From Bacillus sp. ISL-37 (lineage in GTDB: Bacteria; Bacillota; Bacilli; Bacillales; Cytobacillaceae), in contig NZ_JAGGQL010000001.1 in NCBI RefSeq assembly GCF_018613315.1, forward strand, positions 1 to 64,000: a stretch of 64,000 nucleotides of DNA, read 5' to 3'. Position 1 is the first letter of the stretch. The number at the start of each line of letters is the position of its first letter. The position numbers and the translations under genes were made by a program. Shown here piece by piece: positions 47,029 through 57,294 of the stretch. A model generated the notes under the pieces. That model saw only the letters and a program-made list of their open reading frames with translations, ran no database searches and was not told the DNA's origin.

Positions 47029-48507
47029 TTATAATATGATTGCTATTAATCCACCGGAACCTTCGTTGATGATTCTTTCCAGCGTCTCTTTTAATTTATA
47101 ACGGGCATTTTCTGGCATCAGGCTCAATTTTGCTGAAATTCCTTCTCTGACGATTGAGCTTAAGCTTCTTCCAAAGATATCAGAATTCCAAATTGACAGC
47201 GGATCATCTTCAAAATCCTGCATCAAGTATCGAACGAGCTCTTCACTTTGTTTCTCGGTCCCAATAATTGGCGAGAATTCAGATTCTACGTCCACCTTGA
47301 TCATATGGATTGAAGGGGCTACTGCTCTTAAGCGAACACCGAAACGCGCCCCCTGGCGGATGATTTCTGGCTCTTCCAGGCTCATGTCCGTCAGTGAAGG
47401 TGAAGCGATGCCATAACCTGTCTGCTTAACCATTTTCAGCGCATCAGAAATCTGGTCAAACTCTGTTTTTGCATAGGCAAACTCCTGCATCAACTCAAGC
47501 AAGTGATCCTTGCCGCGGATCTCTACTCCTACGATTTCTTTAAGAATCTCGTCATAAAGGTCATCCGGAGCAAACAGGTCGATTTCTGCTATACCCTGCC
47601 CCATTTCGATACCCGCCAGTCCAGCCCTGTCGATGTACTCAAAATCGCTGAATTGATGTACGACCCTGTCTACATCACGCAGCCTCTTAATGTCCTTCAC
47701 AGTCTCCTTGACAGCTTCCTGATAGCTCTCACGCAACCAGTGGTTTTCGCGGAGCACCATTACCCAGCTTGGCAGATTGACGTTCACTTCCAGGACAGGG
47801 AATTCGTACAGAGCTTCCCTCATCACACTGAGAACATCTGATTCCCGCATGCTTTCAACACTCATTGCAAGCACAGGAATATCATATTTATCAGCCAATT
47901 GGGAACGAAGTGTTTCCGTATTGGGGTGATAAGGCTGGGCGCTGTTGATCACCATAATGAACGGCTTGCCGACTTCCTTTAGTTCCTCAATTACTCTTTC
48001 CTCTGCCTCAATATAATCTTGTCTTGGGATTTCCCCAATTGTCCCATCTGTCGTAATGACGACACCGAGTGTAGAGTGTTCCTGAATAACCTTCCTTGTT
48101 CCAATTTCTGCTGCTTCATGGAAAGGGATTGGCTCTTCATACCAAGGCGTATTGATCATCCTCGGCCCATTCTCGTCCTCATAACCCTTTGCTCCCGGAA
48201 CTGTATACCCTACGCAATCTACGAGCCTGATATTTACATCCAGACCATCATCAACGTGCACGGATGCTGCCTGGTTAGGCACGAATTTCGGTTCAGTGGT
48301 CATGATTGTTTTACCTGCTGCGCTCTGTGGCAGCTCATCAAGCGCTCTGGCCCTTTCAGCCTCGTTATTGATATTAGGTAAAACCACCAGTTCCATGAAT
48401 TTTTTGATAAAAGTGGATTTTCCAGTGCGGACCGCACCTACAACCCCCAGGTAAATATCGCCGCCAGTCCTCTCGGCAATATCCTTAAAAATATCTACCT
48501 TTTCCAA
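47029..48507 (-). CDS. spoIVA: Stage IV sporulation protein A (SpoIVA)
   Basis: A 492-residue cytoskeletal ATPase that polymerises on the forespore surface as the base of the spore coat. The TRAFAC-like Walker A is GAVRTGKST near residue 25, with RLVDCVGYTVPGAKGYEDENGPRM downstream. The C-terminal domain needed for membrane/SpoVM localisation is intact to SGGLIAIIL. A sigma-E-like promoter lies about 70 bases upstream. Confidence 0.98.
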   Translation of the reverse strand: MEKVDIFKDIAERTGGDIYLGVVGAVRTGKSTFIKKFMELVVLPNINNEAERARALDELPQSAAGKTIMTTEPKFVPNQAASVHVDDGLDVNIRLVDCVGYTVPGAKGYEDENGPRMINTPWYEEPIPFHEAAEIGTRKVIQEHSTLGVVITTDGTIGEIPRQDYIEAEERVIEELKEVGKPFIMVINSAQPYHPNTETLRSQLADKYDIPVLAMSVESMRESDVLSVMREALYEFPVLEVNVNLPSWVMVLRENHWLRESYQEAVKETVKDIKRLRDVDRVVHQFSDFEYIDRAGLAGIEMGQGIAEIDLFAPDDLYDEILKEIVGVEIRGKDHLLELMQEFAYAKTEFDQISDALKMVKQTGYGIASPSLTDMSLEEPEIIRQGARFGVRLRAVAPSIHMIKVDVESEFSPIIGTEKQSEELVRYLMQDFEDDPLSIWNSDIFGRSLSSIVREGISAKLSLMPENARYKLKETLERIINEGSGGLIAIIL

Positions 48508-48574
48508 GTGATCCCCTCCCGATCATAGAGTTAGTGGGAATAAATTCATCCAAATTAGTAATCTGGGACAGTAT

Positions 48575-48605
48575 ATATTTATGATGTTGTCCTATACCAA
48601 TATGA
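48575..48605 (-). promoter_or_regulatory. Sigma-E promoter of spoIVA
   Basis: On the minus strand TCATATT (48605-48599), 15-bp spacer, CATAAATAT (48583-48575). This fits the mother-cell sigma-E consensus and the known sigma-E control of spoIVA. Confidence 0.6.
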
Positions 48606-48695
48606 CAATTTTTTATTTTTTTACCCCCTTAATTTTAATTTCAAAAAAGACTCCTTCAATTCCCATTTATGAGAACAATCGTTATCTTTTTAAAG

Positions 48696-48740
48696 ACAAA
48701 AAAACCCTACTTCTACAATATATTTTGCAGAAACAGGGTT
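48696..48740 (-). terminator. Terminator downstream of yphF
   Basis: A 16-bp stem with three G-U pairs (48725-48740 with 48703-48718) followed by a T-run on the minus strand, 72 bases after yphF. The rest of the 304-bp yphF-spoIVA gap holds the spoIVA promoter and leader. Confidence 0.75.
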
Positions 48741-48811
48741 ATGACTAATTTATTAGAAATGCAGAAGCTCATTGTTCGCCCATACAAGCAGCGACTTGTG
48801 AACTTCCTATT

Positions 48812-49525
48812 TTATTCCTTTACTAAAAAGACCGGTTCATTGGTCTCATTATCGATGGTATATGGCAAAGAATATGCTGGTACGAACATGGAATTATCTA
48901 CGAGAATGTCTCGAATATCCTCACCCTCTGCAAACTCTTTCTTTGACGATTTAATAGCCTGGTAGAGGTCACTCCGGTAATCAACATAAATTTCGCCATC
49001 AGTCGAAATGATAAAATGCAGGTTCTGGTTTGTGAATGGGCTTATGACGACAGGCTCTTCTTTATAGCCAATCTTTTTAAAATCAAGAGTATACACATTT
49101 TCTGCGATCCGTTCCTTAAAAGGTGGATATCCAGATGCATTGATTCTCATTTTTATCTCACGGATTGTCTCTGCCATTCTTAAATCGAGCAGCTTCACAG
49201 TTGGATCTGTTTCAGCATCTACAAGGACATATTGAAACAGGCCTCCATTTTCATATGCATTTCCTGGTGCCTCAGCAATAAATCTTGGAACGATTTTTTT
49301 AAAATCTATTGGATACTTTTGATAAATCGGTGTCTCTAAATCCTTTGTCTTGATTGGCAGCAAGCCGCTATTTGCCTCCTTGTACTGGTCAACAGCAGAC
49401 TGGACACTATCAAGCTGGTCCTTATAGGGAACCTGATTCTGTACAAGTTTTTCTTCCGGATACATACAGCCTGTCAATGTGAGTAATACCAGGATGACTG
49501 GCATAAAAATACGGATTTTGTTCAT
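48812..49525 (-). CDS. yphF: YphF lipoprotein
   Basis: A 237-residue lipoprotein of the YphF family. The signal peptide ends in lipobox LTGC with lipidated C20; the remainder is an extracytoplasmic domain of unknown function (DYRSDLYQAIKSSKKEFAEG near the end). Start at 49525 follows AAGGG; the longer frame overlaps yphE. It lies 28 bases after yphE, in the conserved gpsA-yphE-yphF-spoIVA order. Confidence 0.88.
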   Translation of the reverse strand: MNKIRIFMPVILVLLTLTGCMYPEEKLVQNQVPYKDQLDSVQSAVDQYKEANSGLLPIKTKDLETPIYQKYPIDFKKIVPRFIAEAPGNAYENGGLFQYVLVDAETDPTVKLLDLRMAETIREIKMRINASGYPPFKERIAENVYTLDFKKIGYKEEPVVISPFTNQNLHFIISTDGEIYVDYRSDLYQAIKSSKKEFAEGEDIRDILVDNSMFVPAYSLPYTIDNETNEPVFLVKE

Positions 49526-49553
49526 TGATCCCAACCCTTTAATCCTATGTATT

Positions 49554-49754
49554 TTATTCGCTCGTCGGACCGCTGAAAACAACAAAAAAGATTATCAGCC
49601 CTGCTAAGATCATCAGCACATAGGCTATGATCGCCGTTGCAATTTTGAAGAAGCCTTTTAACTTATAACGGCTTAAATAGATGGCAAACAAAGACAGAAT
49701 CATACTGCCCATGCCAACAAAAGAAATGTACATTTTCAATAATGCGGGTGACAA
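49554..49754 (-). CDS. yphE: YphE, DUF2768 membrane protein
   Basis: A 66-residue protein with two hydrophobic helices (about 8-27 and 37-60), of the DUF2768 family; function unknown. The TTG at 49754 is supported by AGGGAGGGG 7 bases upstream. It precedes yphF. Confidence 0.85.
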   Translation of the reverse strand: MSPALLKMYISFVGMGSMILSLFAIYLSRYKLKGFFKIATAIIAYVLMILAGLIIFFVVFSGPTSE

Positions 49755-50008
49755 AATAAACCCCTCCCTTTTCCGAGAAGTATTATATCATATACAGCAA
49801 TTATGCAAGCAAAAAAGTCCCTTATGTAAGCAAAAAAAAGCTGAAGTAAAGAAGGGGCGGACAACTTTACCTCAGCCTACATGACTAAATACCCTAACAC
49901 CCAGTTCAAACCACCAGTTTGCTTCGTTGCATCTTATGCAAGCGGTGCAGAAATCGCATCCTCGAATGCCTATATTGGCAATATTATTCATTAGAAAATT
50001 TTTCTAAC

Positions 50009-51055
50009 TCAGATTTTACCTCCGAGGACGTCAGCCAGGTCTTCCATCTCGTGGGTTTTCTCTCGGGACATCAACCCATCAACAGCGTCCTTAGGATTGA
50101 CGTCATTGAAAAGGATATTATATAGCGCATTTGTTATCGGCATATTGACACCATATTTTTCAGCAAGCTGATATGCCGCCTTCGTCGTCCTTACACCTTC
50201 TACGACCATCCCCATATTCTCAAGGACCTCGTCAAGGTTCTGACCCTTGCCAAGCAGATTTCCAGCCCGCCAGTTCCTGGAATGGACGCTCGTACAAGTG
50301 ACAATCAAATCCCCTATCCCTGTCAATCCTGAAAAAGTCAAAGGACTTGCGCCTATTTTGACACCAAGACGGGCTATTTCAGCAAGCCCCCTGGTGATCA
50401 AAGCAGCCTTGGCATTATCTCCGTAGCCTAATCCATCTGAAATCCCGGCAGCAAGAGCAATAATATTCTTAAGTGCCCCGCCAATTTCCACACCGATTAA
50501 ATCCGGATTTGTGTATACTCTAAAGTTATTATTGATAAACAAATCCTGGATTTTTTCAGCCGCTCCCATATTTTTCGAGGATACAGTAACCGTCGTCGGA
50601 TGGCGCAGGCTCACCTCTTCGGCATGGCTTGGACCGGATAAGACTACAACGCTTTCTAATAAGCCCTCAGGCATTTCTTCTTCAATCATTTCAGATATAC
50701 GAAGCAAGGAGTCCGGTTCGATTCCCTTGCTGACGTGGACAATTACCAAGGGTTCAGAAGTAACCTTAGTCATCTTCCGGATTACTTCACGGATTGCTTT
50801 TGTAGGGACAGCCATAACCACTGTTTTGATCCCCGCTAGTGCCTCCTGAAGAGATGAATACCCAATGATGGTTGCTGGCAGAGTAATTTCAGGAAGATAT
50901 TTCTTGTTGGTATGGTGATGATTGATTTCATCAATTTGCACTGGATTGTGCCCCCAAAGACGAACCTCATGGCCATTGTCGGCGAGGACCATAGCCAAAG
51001 CCGTTCCCCAGCTTCCAGCTCCAAGAACAGCTATTTTCTCACTCTTCCTTTCCAT
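50009..51055 (-). CDS. gpsA: Glycerol-3-phosphate dehydrogenase [NAD(P)+]
   Basis: A 348-residue enzyme reducing dihydroxyacetone phosphate to sn-glycerol-3-phosphate for phospholipids. [20 protein letters not shown] (dinucleotide), [12 protein letters not shown] and the catalytic Lys region [27 protein letters not shown] are clear. It lies 19 bases after der. Confidence 0.97.
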   Translation of the reverse strand: MERKSEKIAVLGAGSWGTALAMVLADNGHEVRLWGHNPVQIDEINHHHTNKKYLPEITLPATIIGYSSLQEALAGIKTVVMAVPTKAIREVIRKMTKVTSEPLVIVHVSKGIEPDSLLRISEMIEEEMPEGLLESVVVLSGPSHAEEVSLRHPTTVTVSSKNMGAAEKIQDLFINNNFRVYTNPDLIGVEIGGALKNIIALAAGISDGLGYGDNAKAALITRGLAEIARLGVKIGASPLTFSGLTGIGDLIVTCTSVHSRNWRAGNLLGKGQNLDEVLENMGMVVEGVRTTKAAYQLAEKYGVNMPITNALYNILFNDVNPKDAVDGLMSREKTHEMEDLADVLGGKI

Positions 51056-51074
51056 TTAAACCACAACCTTTATA

Positions 51075-52385
51075 TTATTTTCTTTGTCTTGCAAAAATCT
51101 TGATTGGTGTGCCTGTGAAATCAAAGGCATCCCTGATCCTGTTCTCAAGGAATCGTTCATAAGAAAAATGCAATAATTCGGGTTCATTGACAAAGACAAC
51201 AAAAGTAGGCGGCTTTACCGATACCTGTGTCGCGTAATAAACCTTTAGTCTCTTCCCTTTGTCTGTTGGAGTAGGATTCATCGCAATAGCGTCCATGATG
51301 ACTTCATTCAAGATGTTGGTCTGCACCCTCATCGCATGATTTTCACTTGCCATATCAATCATCGGCATCAAAGTGTGGATCCTTTTCTTTGTTTTTGCCG
51401 ACAAGAAGACAATTGGTGCATAGCTCAGGAACTGGAAGTGAGCACGGATTTTATCCTCATACTCCTTCATTGTCTTTTCGTCTTTTTCAATTGCATCCCA
51501 TTTGTTCACAACAATGATAACTGCGCGGCCTGCTTCTTCGGCATAGCCGGCAATATGCTTATCCTGTTCGATAATACCTTCCTCGGCATTGATCACAACA
51601 AGGACAACATCGGAGCGCTCGATAGCCCTTAATGCCCTTAAAACACTGTATTTTTCAGTCGTTTCATACACTTTTCCTTTTTTGCGCATACCCGCGGTAT
51701 CAATAATGACATACTTTTGCCCATCGTAGGTTACTTGCGAGTCAATCGCGTCTCTAGTTGTACCCGCGATATCACTGACAATTACACGGTCTTCTCCAAG
51801 AATCGCATTGACCAAAGAAGACTTCCCGACATTTGGCCGGCCGATCAATGAAAATTTGATCGCATCTTTATCATATTCGTCTTCCTTATCCTTTGGAAAA
51901 TGCTTTGCCGCTTCATCAAGCAAATCACCCAAACCCAGCCCATGGGAGCCAGAAATCGGGAAAGGTTCTCCAAATCCCAGAGCATAAAAGTCGTAAATCA
52001 TGTCTCTCATTTCTGGGTTATCAATTTTATTGACCGCGAGGACAACTGGCTTGTTGGAGCGATAAAGGATTTTTGCTACTTCCTCATCAGCTGATGTTAC
52101 TCCCTCTCTGCCGTTTACAAGAAAAATGATAACATCTGCCTCATCAATGGCAATTTCAGCCTGCTGGCGGATTTGATCCAAAAACGGCTCGTCCCCTAAA
52201 TCTATCCCGCCAGTATCAATAATATTAAAATCATGTGTCAGCCATTCAGCTGAACTGTATATACGATCCCTCGTTACTCCAGGAATATCTTCAACGATCG
52301 AAATACGTTCACCAACGATTCGGTTAAAAATCGTAGACTTGCCGACATTCGGACGCCCAACGATAGCTATCACTGGTTTCGTCAT
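51075..52385 (-). CDS. der: Ribosome biogenesis GTPase Der (EngA)
   Basis: A 436-residue essential GTPase for 50S maturation with two tandem G domains: first P-loop GRPNVGKST near residue 10, second GRPNVGKSS near 182; each has its DTxG and NKxD motifs. A C-terminal KH-like domain follows (from about 350). Start at 52385 gives the exact B. subtilis length and has AAGGGTGAT upstream. Confidence 0.98.
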   Translation of the reverse strand: MTKPVIAIVGRPNVGKSTIFNRIVGERISIVEDIPGVTRDRIYSSAEWLTHDFNIIDTGGIDLGDEPFLDQIRQQAEIAIDEADVIIFLVNGREGVTSADEEVAKILYRSNKPVVLAVNKIDNPEMRDMIYDFYALGFGEPFPISGSHGLGLGDLLDEAAKHFPKDKEDEYDKDAIKFSLIGRPNVGKSSLVNAILGEDRVIVSDIAGTTRDAIDSQVTYDGQKYVIIDTAGMRKKGKVYETTEKYSVLRALRAIERSDVVLVVINAEEGIIEQDKHIAGYAEEAGRAVIIVVNKWDAIEKDEKTMKEYEDKIRAHFQFLSYAPIVFLSAKTKKRIHTLMPMIDMASENHAMRVQTNILNEVIMDAIAMNPTPTDKGKRLKVYYATQVSVKPPTFVVFVNEPELLHFSYERFLENRIRDAFDFTGTPIKIFARQRK

Positions 52386-52496
52386 GAACATCACCCTTTC
52401 AAAATTCTATTTGTGCAGGTCATGGACCCGGGCCATAACAATTTCAAACTCAAAATTCTATAGTTCTCATTATTAATTTAATGCCTTGACGACACT

Positions 52497-52530
52497 TATA
52501 AAATAAACCCTTCTTGATATACAGAAGGGT
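52497..52530 (-). terminator. Terminator before der
   Basis: An 8-bp stem (ACCCTTCT/AGAAGGGT, 52523-52530 with 52507-52514), then TTATTTTAT on the minus strand. It separates the yphA-yphB-52587 operon from der. Confidence 0.65.
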
Positions 52531-52586
52531 CTGGCTTAATCAGTTTATCAAAAGATGCCTTAAACAGGCAATGAAAACATTTCTTG

Positions 52587-52772
52587 TCAGTGTTTTACAA
52601 TAATATATAGGTCTTCCGTCAAGGAATGGGCGATTCCATCCAGGATTGCTTCGAGGTTTGCAGCGACCTTCTCCATTTCTTCCTTTGAATCACAATGAAA
52701 AACAGCGGTTCCGGATGGTATTTTTTTAGGGTTCGTTGTGATGGCGGCAAGGACGAATTTCTCAAGCATCAT
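52587..52772 (-). CDS. Small partner protein of YIEGIA (capping subunit type)
   Basis: A 61-residue protein (MMLEKFVLAAITTNPKKIPSG...). Its context and pattern fit the small protein encoded next to YIEGIA genes, which I recall being named a capping complex subunit for YIEGIA. It overlaps yphB by 4 bases, implying coupled synthesis. No catalytic motif; identification depends partly on context. Confidence 0.7.
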   Translation of the reverse strand: MMLEKFVLAAITTNPKKIPSGTAVFHCDSKEEMEKVAANLEAILDGIAHSLTEDLYIIVKH

Positions 52773-53662
52773 TGAGCCCCACTCCCTTCATTGCTCTTTT
52801 TTTCAGAAGGCATCCTGATTGCGTTCTCCAGTGTTGGCACATCACCAATCACCGTTATCGCACGCTCGATATCCCGTTCCTGTGGCAGCACGAACACTCC
52901 TACTCTGCCATCGTCCAGATCCCTTTTAGCCAGCGGTACGAGTGCAGGTGTTCCTGAATCACGATAAACTCCAAGCGCAGTTGACAAATCGTGCAGCACC
53001 GCCTGTCTCTGTCCAAGGTTCGCAATTGTGGAACGAGCATTCATGTTTTTGGGCTTTAAAATAAAACCCATACCATAACGAAGTACTTCTTTCTGCCTTT
53101 CAGGAAGACCGATATTCATAATATAAATATTATCAACATAAAGGCCGGCGCCATCAAACCGTGGTTCCATGTATTCGATTTCAACGATATCCTTAAGCTT
53201 TCCGCCTGACATCAGCTTATGGGAGATAAGCACCGCAATAATCGCGGCAATGATTCCAGCCCAAATGTTAAAAATCAGGTATGCGAGTGTGCTGACAAGC
53301 GAGGTGAAAATCACCAGGTAATTGCGGCTCTCAAAAGCAATCGCAATCCCCTCGATATAGGTTTTTCCCCGGGAAACGAGTTCATAGCTATCGAGTTCGG
53401 TAAGCGTATTTCGCTCCATATTCCTGACTTCCCTGAATTGTGACGCTGCCAGGGTCAAGAATGTAATGGCCGTGAATTCCTCCTCCATGATTGCAGGACC
53501 CGCAACCGTGCCAAGTCCCGCTGCAATGAATCCGAGAGCTACATGAATGATTTTCCCATGCAAATACGTTGGATACTGACGATAATCGGTCCTTAGCATA
53601 AAAAGTCTCGATAACGTCCCTATAGCAATTCCGAATACGATTGGTAACGTGTATTCATTCAT
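52769..53662 (-). CDS. yphB: YIEGIA family membrane protein (YphB/SeaA)
   Basis: A 297-residue membrane protein with helices near 5-20, 40-60, 108-130 and 132-148. The family signature is literal here: GKTYIEGIAIAFESRNY near residue 96. The C-terminal half is a soluble domain (about 160-290). B. subtilis YphB has been linked to spore envelope assembly (SeaA). It overlaps yphA and the small downstream gene by 4 bases each. Confidence 0.9.
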   Translation of the reverse strand: MNEYTLPIVFGIAIGTLSRLFMLRTDYRQYPTYLHGKIIHVALGFIAAGLGTVAGPAIMEEEFTAITFLTLAASQFREVRNMERNTLTELDSYELVSRGKTYIEGIAIAFESRNYLVIFTSLVSTLAYLIFNIWAGIIAAIIAVLISHKLMSGGKLKDIVEIEYMEPRFDGAGLYVDNIYIMNIGLPERQKEVLRYGMGFILKPKNMNARSTIANLGQRQAVLHDLSTALGVYRDSGTPALVPLAKRDLDDGRVGVFVLPQERDIERAITVIGDVPTLENAIRMPSEKKSNEGSGAQ

Positions 53663-54270
53663 GAAGTCTTTTGTTCCTCCCCTTCAACTTGGTTTATTGT
53701 ACTTCCCGACATGACCGCAATTATTGATTCAATAGCTGACCAGGCAATAAGCAATCCTAGAGATATGAACAATATGTCCATAAAAACCATGGATGCAGCA
53801 GCATATGGAAAATTAAATTTCCACAGAATCGCAGAAAATAATATATCACCCTGCGAAAAGCCTGAAATCAGAGCCAATATACGATCATGTCCATCTTTAT
53901 GTAACAGGACTGCCAGATAAAAACCTGCCGCTCCAAGCATAATTTTTCGATCGAATAACACCCAGACCGGGTCGAATAATTCGAACATTAAAAAACTCGT
54001 ATAGGCAAGCATGATAATAAATGAAGTTAAAAATAAATATAAAAATGAGCCTGTCTTTTTTCGCCTGGTTTCCCAAAAAATAAAAAAGGCAATCGCAAAA
54101 GCAGATAGATGAAGCTCAAATATAAAGACATCAACTGTAAATGGTGCCGCTAAAATGACGGCAAGCAACATAGCAGTCCATTTCAACCGAAGCGGATTAT
54201 CTTTATTCATGAAGAAAGTAGTCCAAATCCAACCAATCCATGCCAGCCAATAAAAGTACAACCCTTCCAT
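53659..54270 (-). CDS. yphA: YphA membrane protein
   Basis: A 203-residue integral membrane protein with about six hydrophobic helices spread over residues 5-190 and a short charged tail. Function unknown. First gene of yphA-yphB-52587, all overlapping by 4 bases, which suggests they act together, probably in sporulation. Confidence 0.85.
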   Translation of the reverse strand: MEGLYFYWLAWIGWIWTTFFMNKDNPLRLKWTAMLLAVILAAPFTVDVFIFELHLSAFAIAFFIFWETRRKKTGSFLYLFLTSFIIMLAYTSFLMFELFDPVWVLFDRKIMLGAAGFYLAVLLHKDGHDRILALISGFSQGDILFSAILWKFNFPYAAASMVFMDILFISLGLLIAWSAIESIIAVMSGSTINQVEGEEQKTS

Positions 54271-54481
54271 TCAACCCCTCCTATCATTTCCATTATGGTA
54301 ATCACTTATGTAATTTAATCTTTTTTGCATAAAGTTTTTCACCTGTTCCATGTTAAGAAAAGCAGTATATTTATTACAGCTGGGAAACTGTTCTAGATTA
54401 ATGGACAAATCACAGGAATAGGTCTGTTTATCCGGACAAATCTCTGTAAGGCTTTTATTTTAATGACCAGGAGGTAATGAT

Positions 54482-54625
54482 ATGGGCAAAGACAGACGGG
54501 AAAAGAAACTTAAGAAGAGCGGACGAGTGGAGTCTGACCGTGACCAGGCACTGCACTACCCAGGAGCAGCCAAAATGCAGAGCCCTGAAGAAGCTCGTTC
54601 CTTAAATGACGGCAAGTATAGCTAA
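54482..54625 (+). CDS. ypzI: YpzI family small protein
   Basis: A 47-residue highly charged peptide beginning MGKDRREKKLKKSGRVESDRD and ending SLNDGKYS. AGGAGGTAATG lies 4-9 bases before the ATG, and a strong terminator follows. It matches the YpzI family by sequence pattern and by location between yphA and fni; function unknown, possibly spore-related. Confidence 0.75.
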   Translation: MGKDRREKKLKKSGRVESDRDQALHYPGAAKMQSPEEARSLNDGKYS

Positions 54626-54690
54626 AAACGCGACCGATGGACAGGTTATGACTTGCTGACCATTATGTTAGGTTATAATCAACCAACACG

Positions 54691-54731
54691 CAGAAGGGCC
54701 CCCTGCAAAAGCAGAGGGCCCTTCTGTTTTT
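54691..54731 (+). terminator. Terminator of ypzI
   Basis: A 16-bp stem with one mismatch (54691-54706 with 54711-54726), loop AAAA, followed by TTTTTATT. Confidence 0.85.
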
Positions 54732-54743
54732 ATTCTTAGATTA

Positions 54744-54928
54744 AGTTTGTTTTCGTGAAGGTTGTTGTTAAAATCCTAAAGCCGATTTTAACGTAATACA
54801 TACTCATTTGCAGGTCGGTATTAAGTTTGCATGCTCTTTTCTCATAACAAACGTAAACTTTACGAAGGAGTATAGGTAATTCAATCAAATTTCGTATTCA
54901 ATAGCAACAAAGTTTGAGAAAAGAGCCT
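54744..54928 (-). repeat. MITE-like 185-bp repeat, copy C
   Basis: Same internal hairpin and 12-bp inverted repeat as copies A, B and D. Its right terminus GAGCCT reaches 54928 and overlaps the fni stop codon (54927-54929). Confidence 0.85.
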
Positions 54929-55988
54929 AGATTATTTTTTTCCTTCTAGCAAAAGCCTTCGTATTAATACCTCTTTGTTCAAGCCAATGATGCGTATCTC
55001 CTGATATGACCATTGGCACGTTTTTTAGCTCCTCAATCGTATGTACACCTAGTGCTGTCATAATGACAATAATTTCATCTTTTAACAGATGGATTTCCTC
55101 GATTAGATCTTCTGTTCCATTTTCCATCAAAGTCTTTAGCAAGTAGCCAGCCATTGCGGCACCATCAGCACCTAATGCAAGCGCTTTAACAATATCGAGG
55201 CTAGTCTGTATTCCTCCTGAAGCGATAACGGAAAGTTCTGGTGATGTGGACTTTGTTTCAATTATGGAGGCAGCAGTCGGAATTCCCCAATCCTCGAAAA
55301 ACGTCAACAAACGGTTCCTCCGCTTATTTTCAATTTCCGCAAAATTGGTACCTCCAAATCCGCCAACATCAACATAGCGTATTCCTGAAGAAAAAAGTCT
55401 AGCTGCTGTCTCGGCACTTATGCCAAAACCAACTTCTTTCACGATTACTGGAATTCCCACACTCTGTTGGATTTCAATAATCCTCGTTAACGCACCGACA
55501 AAGTTTCTGTCTCCCTCAGGCATGGTCAATTCCTGTACTACATTCAAATGAATTTGCAGTGCATCTGCCTGGAGCATATCGATTGCGGCTTTTGCCTGCC
55601 CGACAGTTGCCTCACTGCCCAGATTGGCAAGGATAATACCGTCAGGGTGCATTTCCCTGACTACTTCATAACTTCTTCGTTCGTCCGGATCCTTCAGTGC
55701 AGCCATTTGCGATCCAACTGCAATCGCAGATCCTGTCTCTCTTGCCGCTACAGCCAATTCACGGTTGATACGGTAAGTTCTCTCCCCGCCGCCGCCTGTC
55801 ATTGCATTTATAAAAATTGGCGAACTTAAAGAAAGTTCGCCAATTTTAGTTTCAAATTTTACTGAATCAAGATTTGATCCAGGCAAGCTTTGGTTTACAA
55901 ACTTAATATCGTCAAAACCGGTTATCCGCTTCTGTCCTGTTTCGAGGGCATATTGTATATGGTCCCATTTACGTTTTGATCTTGACAC
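54927..55988 (-). CDS. fni: Type 2 isopentenyl-diphosphate delta-isomerase
   Basis: A 353-residue FMN- and NADPH-dependent isomerase interconverting IPP and [50 protein letters not shown] and [21 protein letters not shown] (phosphate binding) are clear. The stop codon TAG is partly supplied by the end of repeat copy C, so the last residues (RRKKII) may have been altered by that insertion. Confidence 0.96.
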   Translation of the reverse strand: MSRSKRKWDHIQYALETGQKRITGFDDIKFVNQSLPGSNLDSVKFETKIGELSLSSPIFINAMTGGGGERTYRINRELAVAARETGSAIAVGSQMAALKDPDERRSYEVVREMHPDGIILANLGSEATVGQAKAAIDMLQADALQIHLNVVQELTMPEGDRNFVGALTRIIEIQQSVGIPVIVKEVGFGISAETAARLFSSGIRYVDVGGFGGTNFAEIENKRRNRLLTFFEDWGIPTAASIIETKSTSPELSVIASGGIQTSLDIVKALALGADGAAMAGYLLKTLMENGTEDLIEEIHLLKDEIIVIMTALGVHTIEELKNVPMVISGDTHHWLEQRGINTKAFARRKKII

Positions 55989-56000
55989 TATTTATCACCA

Positions 56001-57140
56001 TTACTGTTTAAGATTCTTTAGCTTGTCTCCGATCATATCACCTAAGCTGAAACCTTTTGTTTCTTCAGGAAGTTCATAGTCAAAAGCTTCATTACCTTCT
56101 CTTTCCTCGAACTCCTTCATGCTAAGTGATAGTCTTTGGTCTTGCTTGTTTACGTCAAGCACCTTTACTTTTACAGTCTGCCCTTCTTGAAGGACTTCAT
56201 GCGGTGTGCCGATATGCTTATGAGAAATTTGCGAAATATGGACAAGTCCTTCAACCCCAGGGAATACTTCGACAAATGCACCATAAGAAACTAGACGTTT
56301 CACAGTGCCTTCTAGAGTGCTGCCCTTAGGAGCTTTCTCAGCAATGTCTGCCCATGGTCCAGGCAGTGTTTCTTTGATTGAAAGCGATATACGCTCATTG
56401 TCACGATCAACGCTCAATACTTTAACTTGAACCTGCTGGCCTTCCTGAACAACATCAGATGGCTTTTCAACATGCTCATGAGACAGCTGTGAAATATGGA
56501 CAAGACCATCAACTCCACCGATATCCACAAACGCACCAAAGTCAGTGATTCTTTGTACTGTACCCTCAATAACCTGTCCGGACTGGATGGCCGCAAGCAA
56601 GTCCTGTTTCTTCTTGCCTTGCTCTTCTTCCACGACAGCTCGGTGTGAAAGGATCAGGCGGTTCTTCTCCTGGTCAAGCTCTACGATTTTGAAGCTGAGC
56701 GTTTTCCCTTTGTAATCAGAGAAATCTTCCACAAAGTGGGATTCCACAAGAGATGCCGGAACAAAGCCGCGTACGCCAAGGTCAACTACCAGACCGCCCT
56801 TAACGACATCTTTTACTTCTGCCTCGAAAACTTCTCCACTTTCAAACTTGCCTTTAAGTTCTTCCCAGGCTTTCTCAGCATCTACTTTTCTCTTTGAGAG
56901 AATTAAAGCTTCTTCCTCAACTTTTTGAACTTCGAGCTCCAACTCATCACCGACAGATACTGCATCTTCAGCTTTTTCAACATGAAGGCTTGATAGTTCA
57001 CTAATCGGGATGATGCCATCGAGCTTGCTTCCTTCGATATCTACTAAAACTTGCTTTTCTTCCACTTTCGTTACCTGGCCTTTGACACGGTCGCCAGCCT
57101 CAAAGTTTTTTACCTCGATTTGATTCATATCTTCTGACAT
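56001..57140 (-). CDS. ypfD: 30S ribosomal protein S1 homologue YpfD
   Basis: A 379-residue protein with four S1 RNA-binding domains (about 12-85, 105-170, 190-260, 275-345), shorter than the six-domain E. coli S1. Repeated FGAFVDIGGVDGLVHISQLS motifs mark domains 3 and 4. It binds RNA; in Bacillus it is not essential for bulk translation. AGGAGGAGT precedes the ATG. Confidence 0.95.
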   Translation of the reverse strand: MSEDMNQIEVKNFEAGDRVKGQVTKVEEKQVLVDIEGSKLDGIIPISELSSLHVEKAEDAVSVGDELELEVQKVEEEALILSKRKVDAEKAWEELKGKFESGEVFEAEVKDVVKGGLVVDLGVRGFVPASLVESHFVEDFSDYKGKTLSFKIVELDQEKNRLILSHRAVVEEEQGKKKQDLLAAIQSGQVIEGTVQRITDFGAFVDIGGVDGLVHISQLSHEHVEKPSDVVQEGQQVQVKVLSVDRDNERISLSIKETLPGPWADIAEKAPKGSTLEGTVKRLVSYGAFVEVFPGVEGLVHISQISHKHIGTPHEVLQEGQTVKVKVLDVNKQDQRLSLSMKEFEEREGNEAFDYELPEETKGFSLGDMIGDKLKNLKQ

Positions 57141-57294
57141 ATGTACTCCTCCTTAATCCATGACTGCTGCAAATATATGCTTTGTGGCGAAAAGCCACTT
57201 AAAAAACACATTAATTAGTCACTAAGTGAAAATTCTAAAAATATCTCTTCTTAATAACTTCTTACAAACAGACATTTTTGTCAAGCAAGAAACA

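Noticed and set aside
49797-49840. Short direct repeat TTATGCAAGCAAAAAA / TTATGTAAGCAAAAAA upstream of yphE
   Set aside because: Only two short A-rich copies; no clear structure or link to a gene feature.
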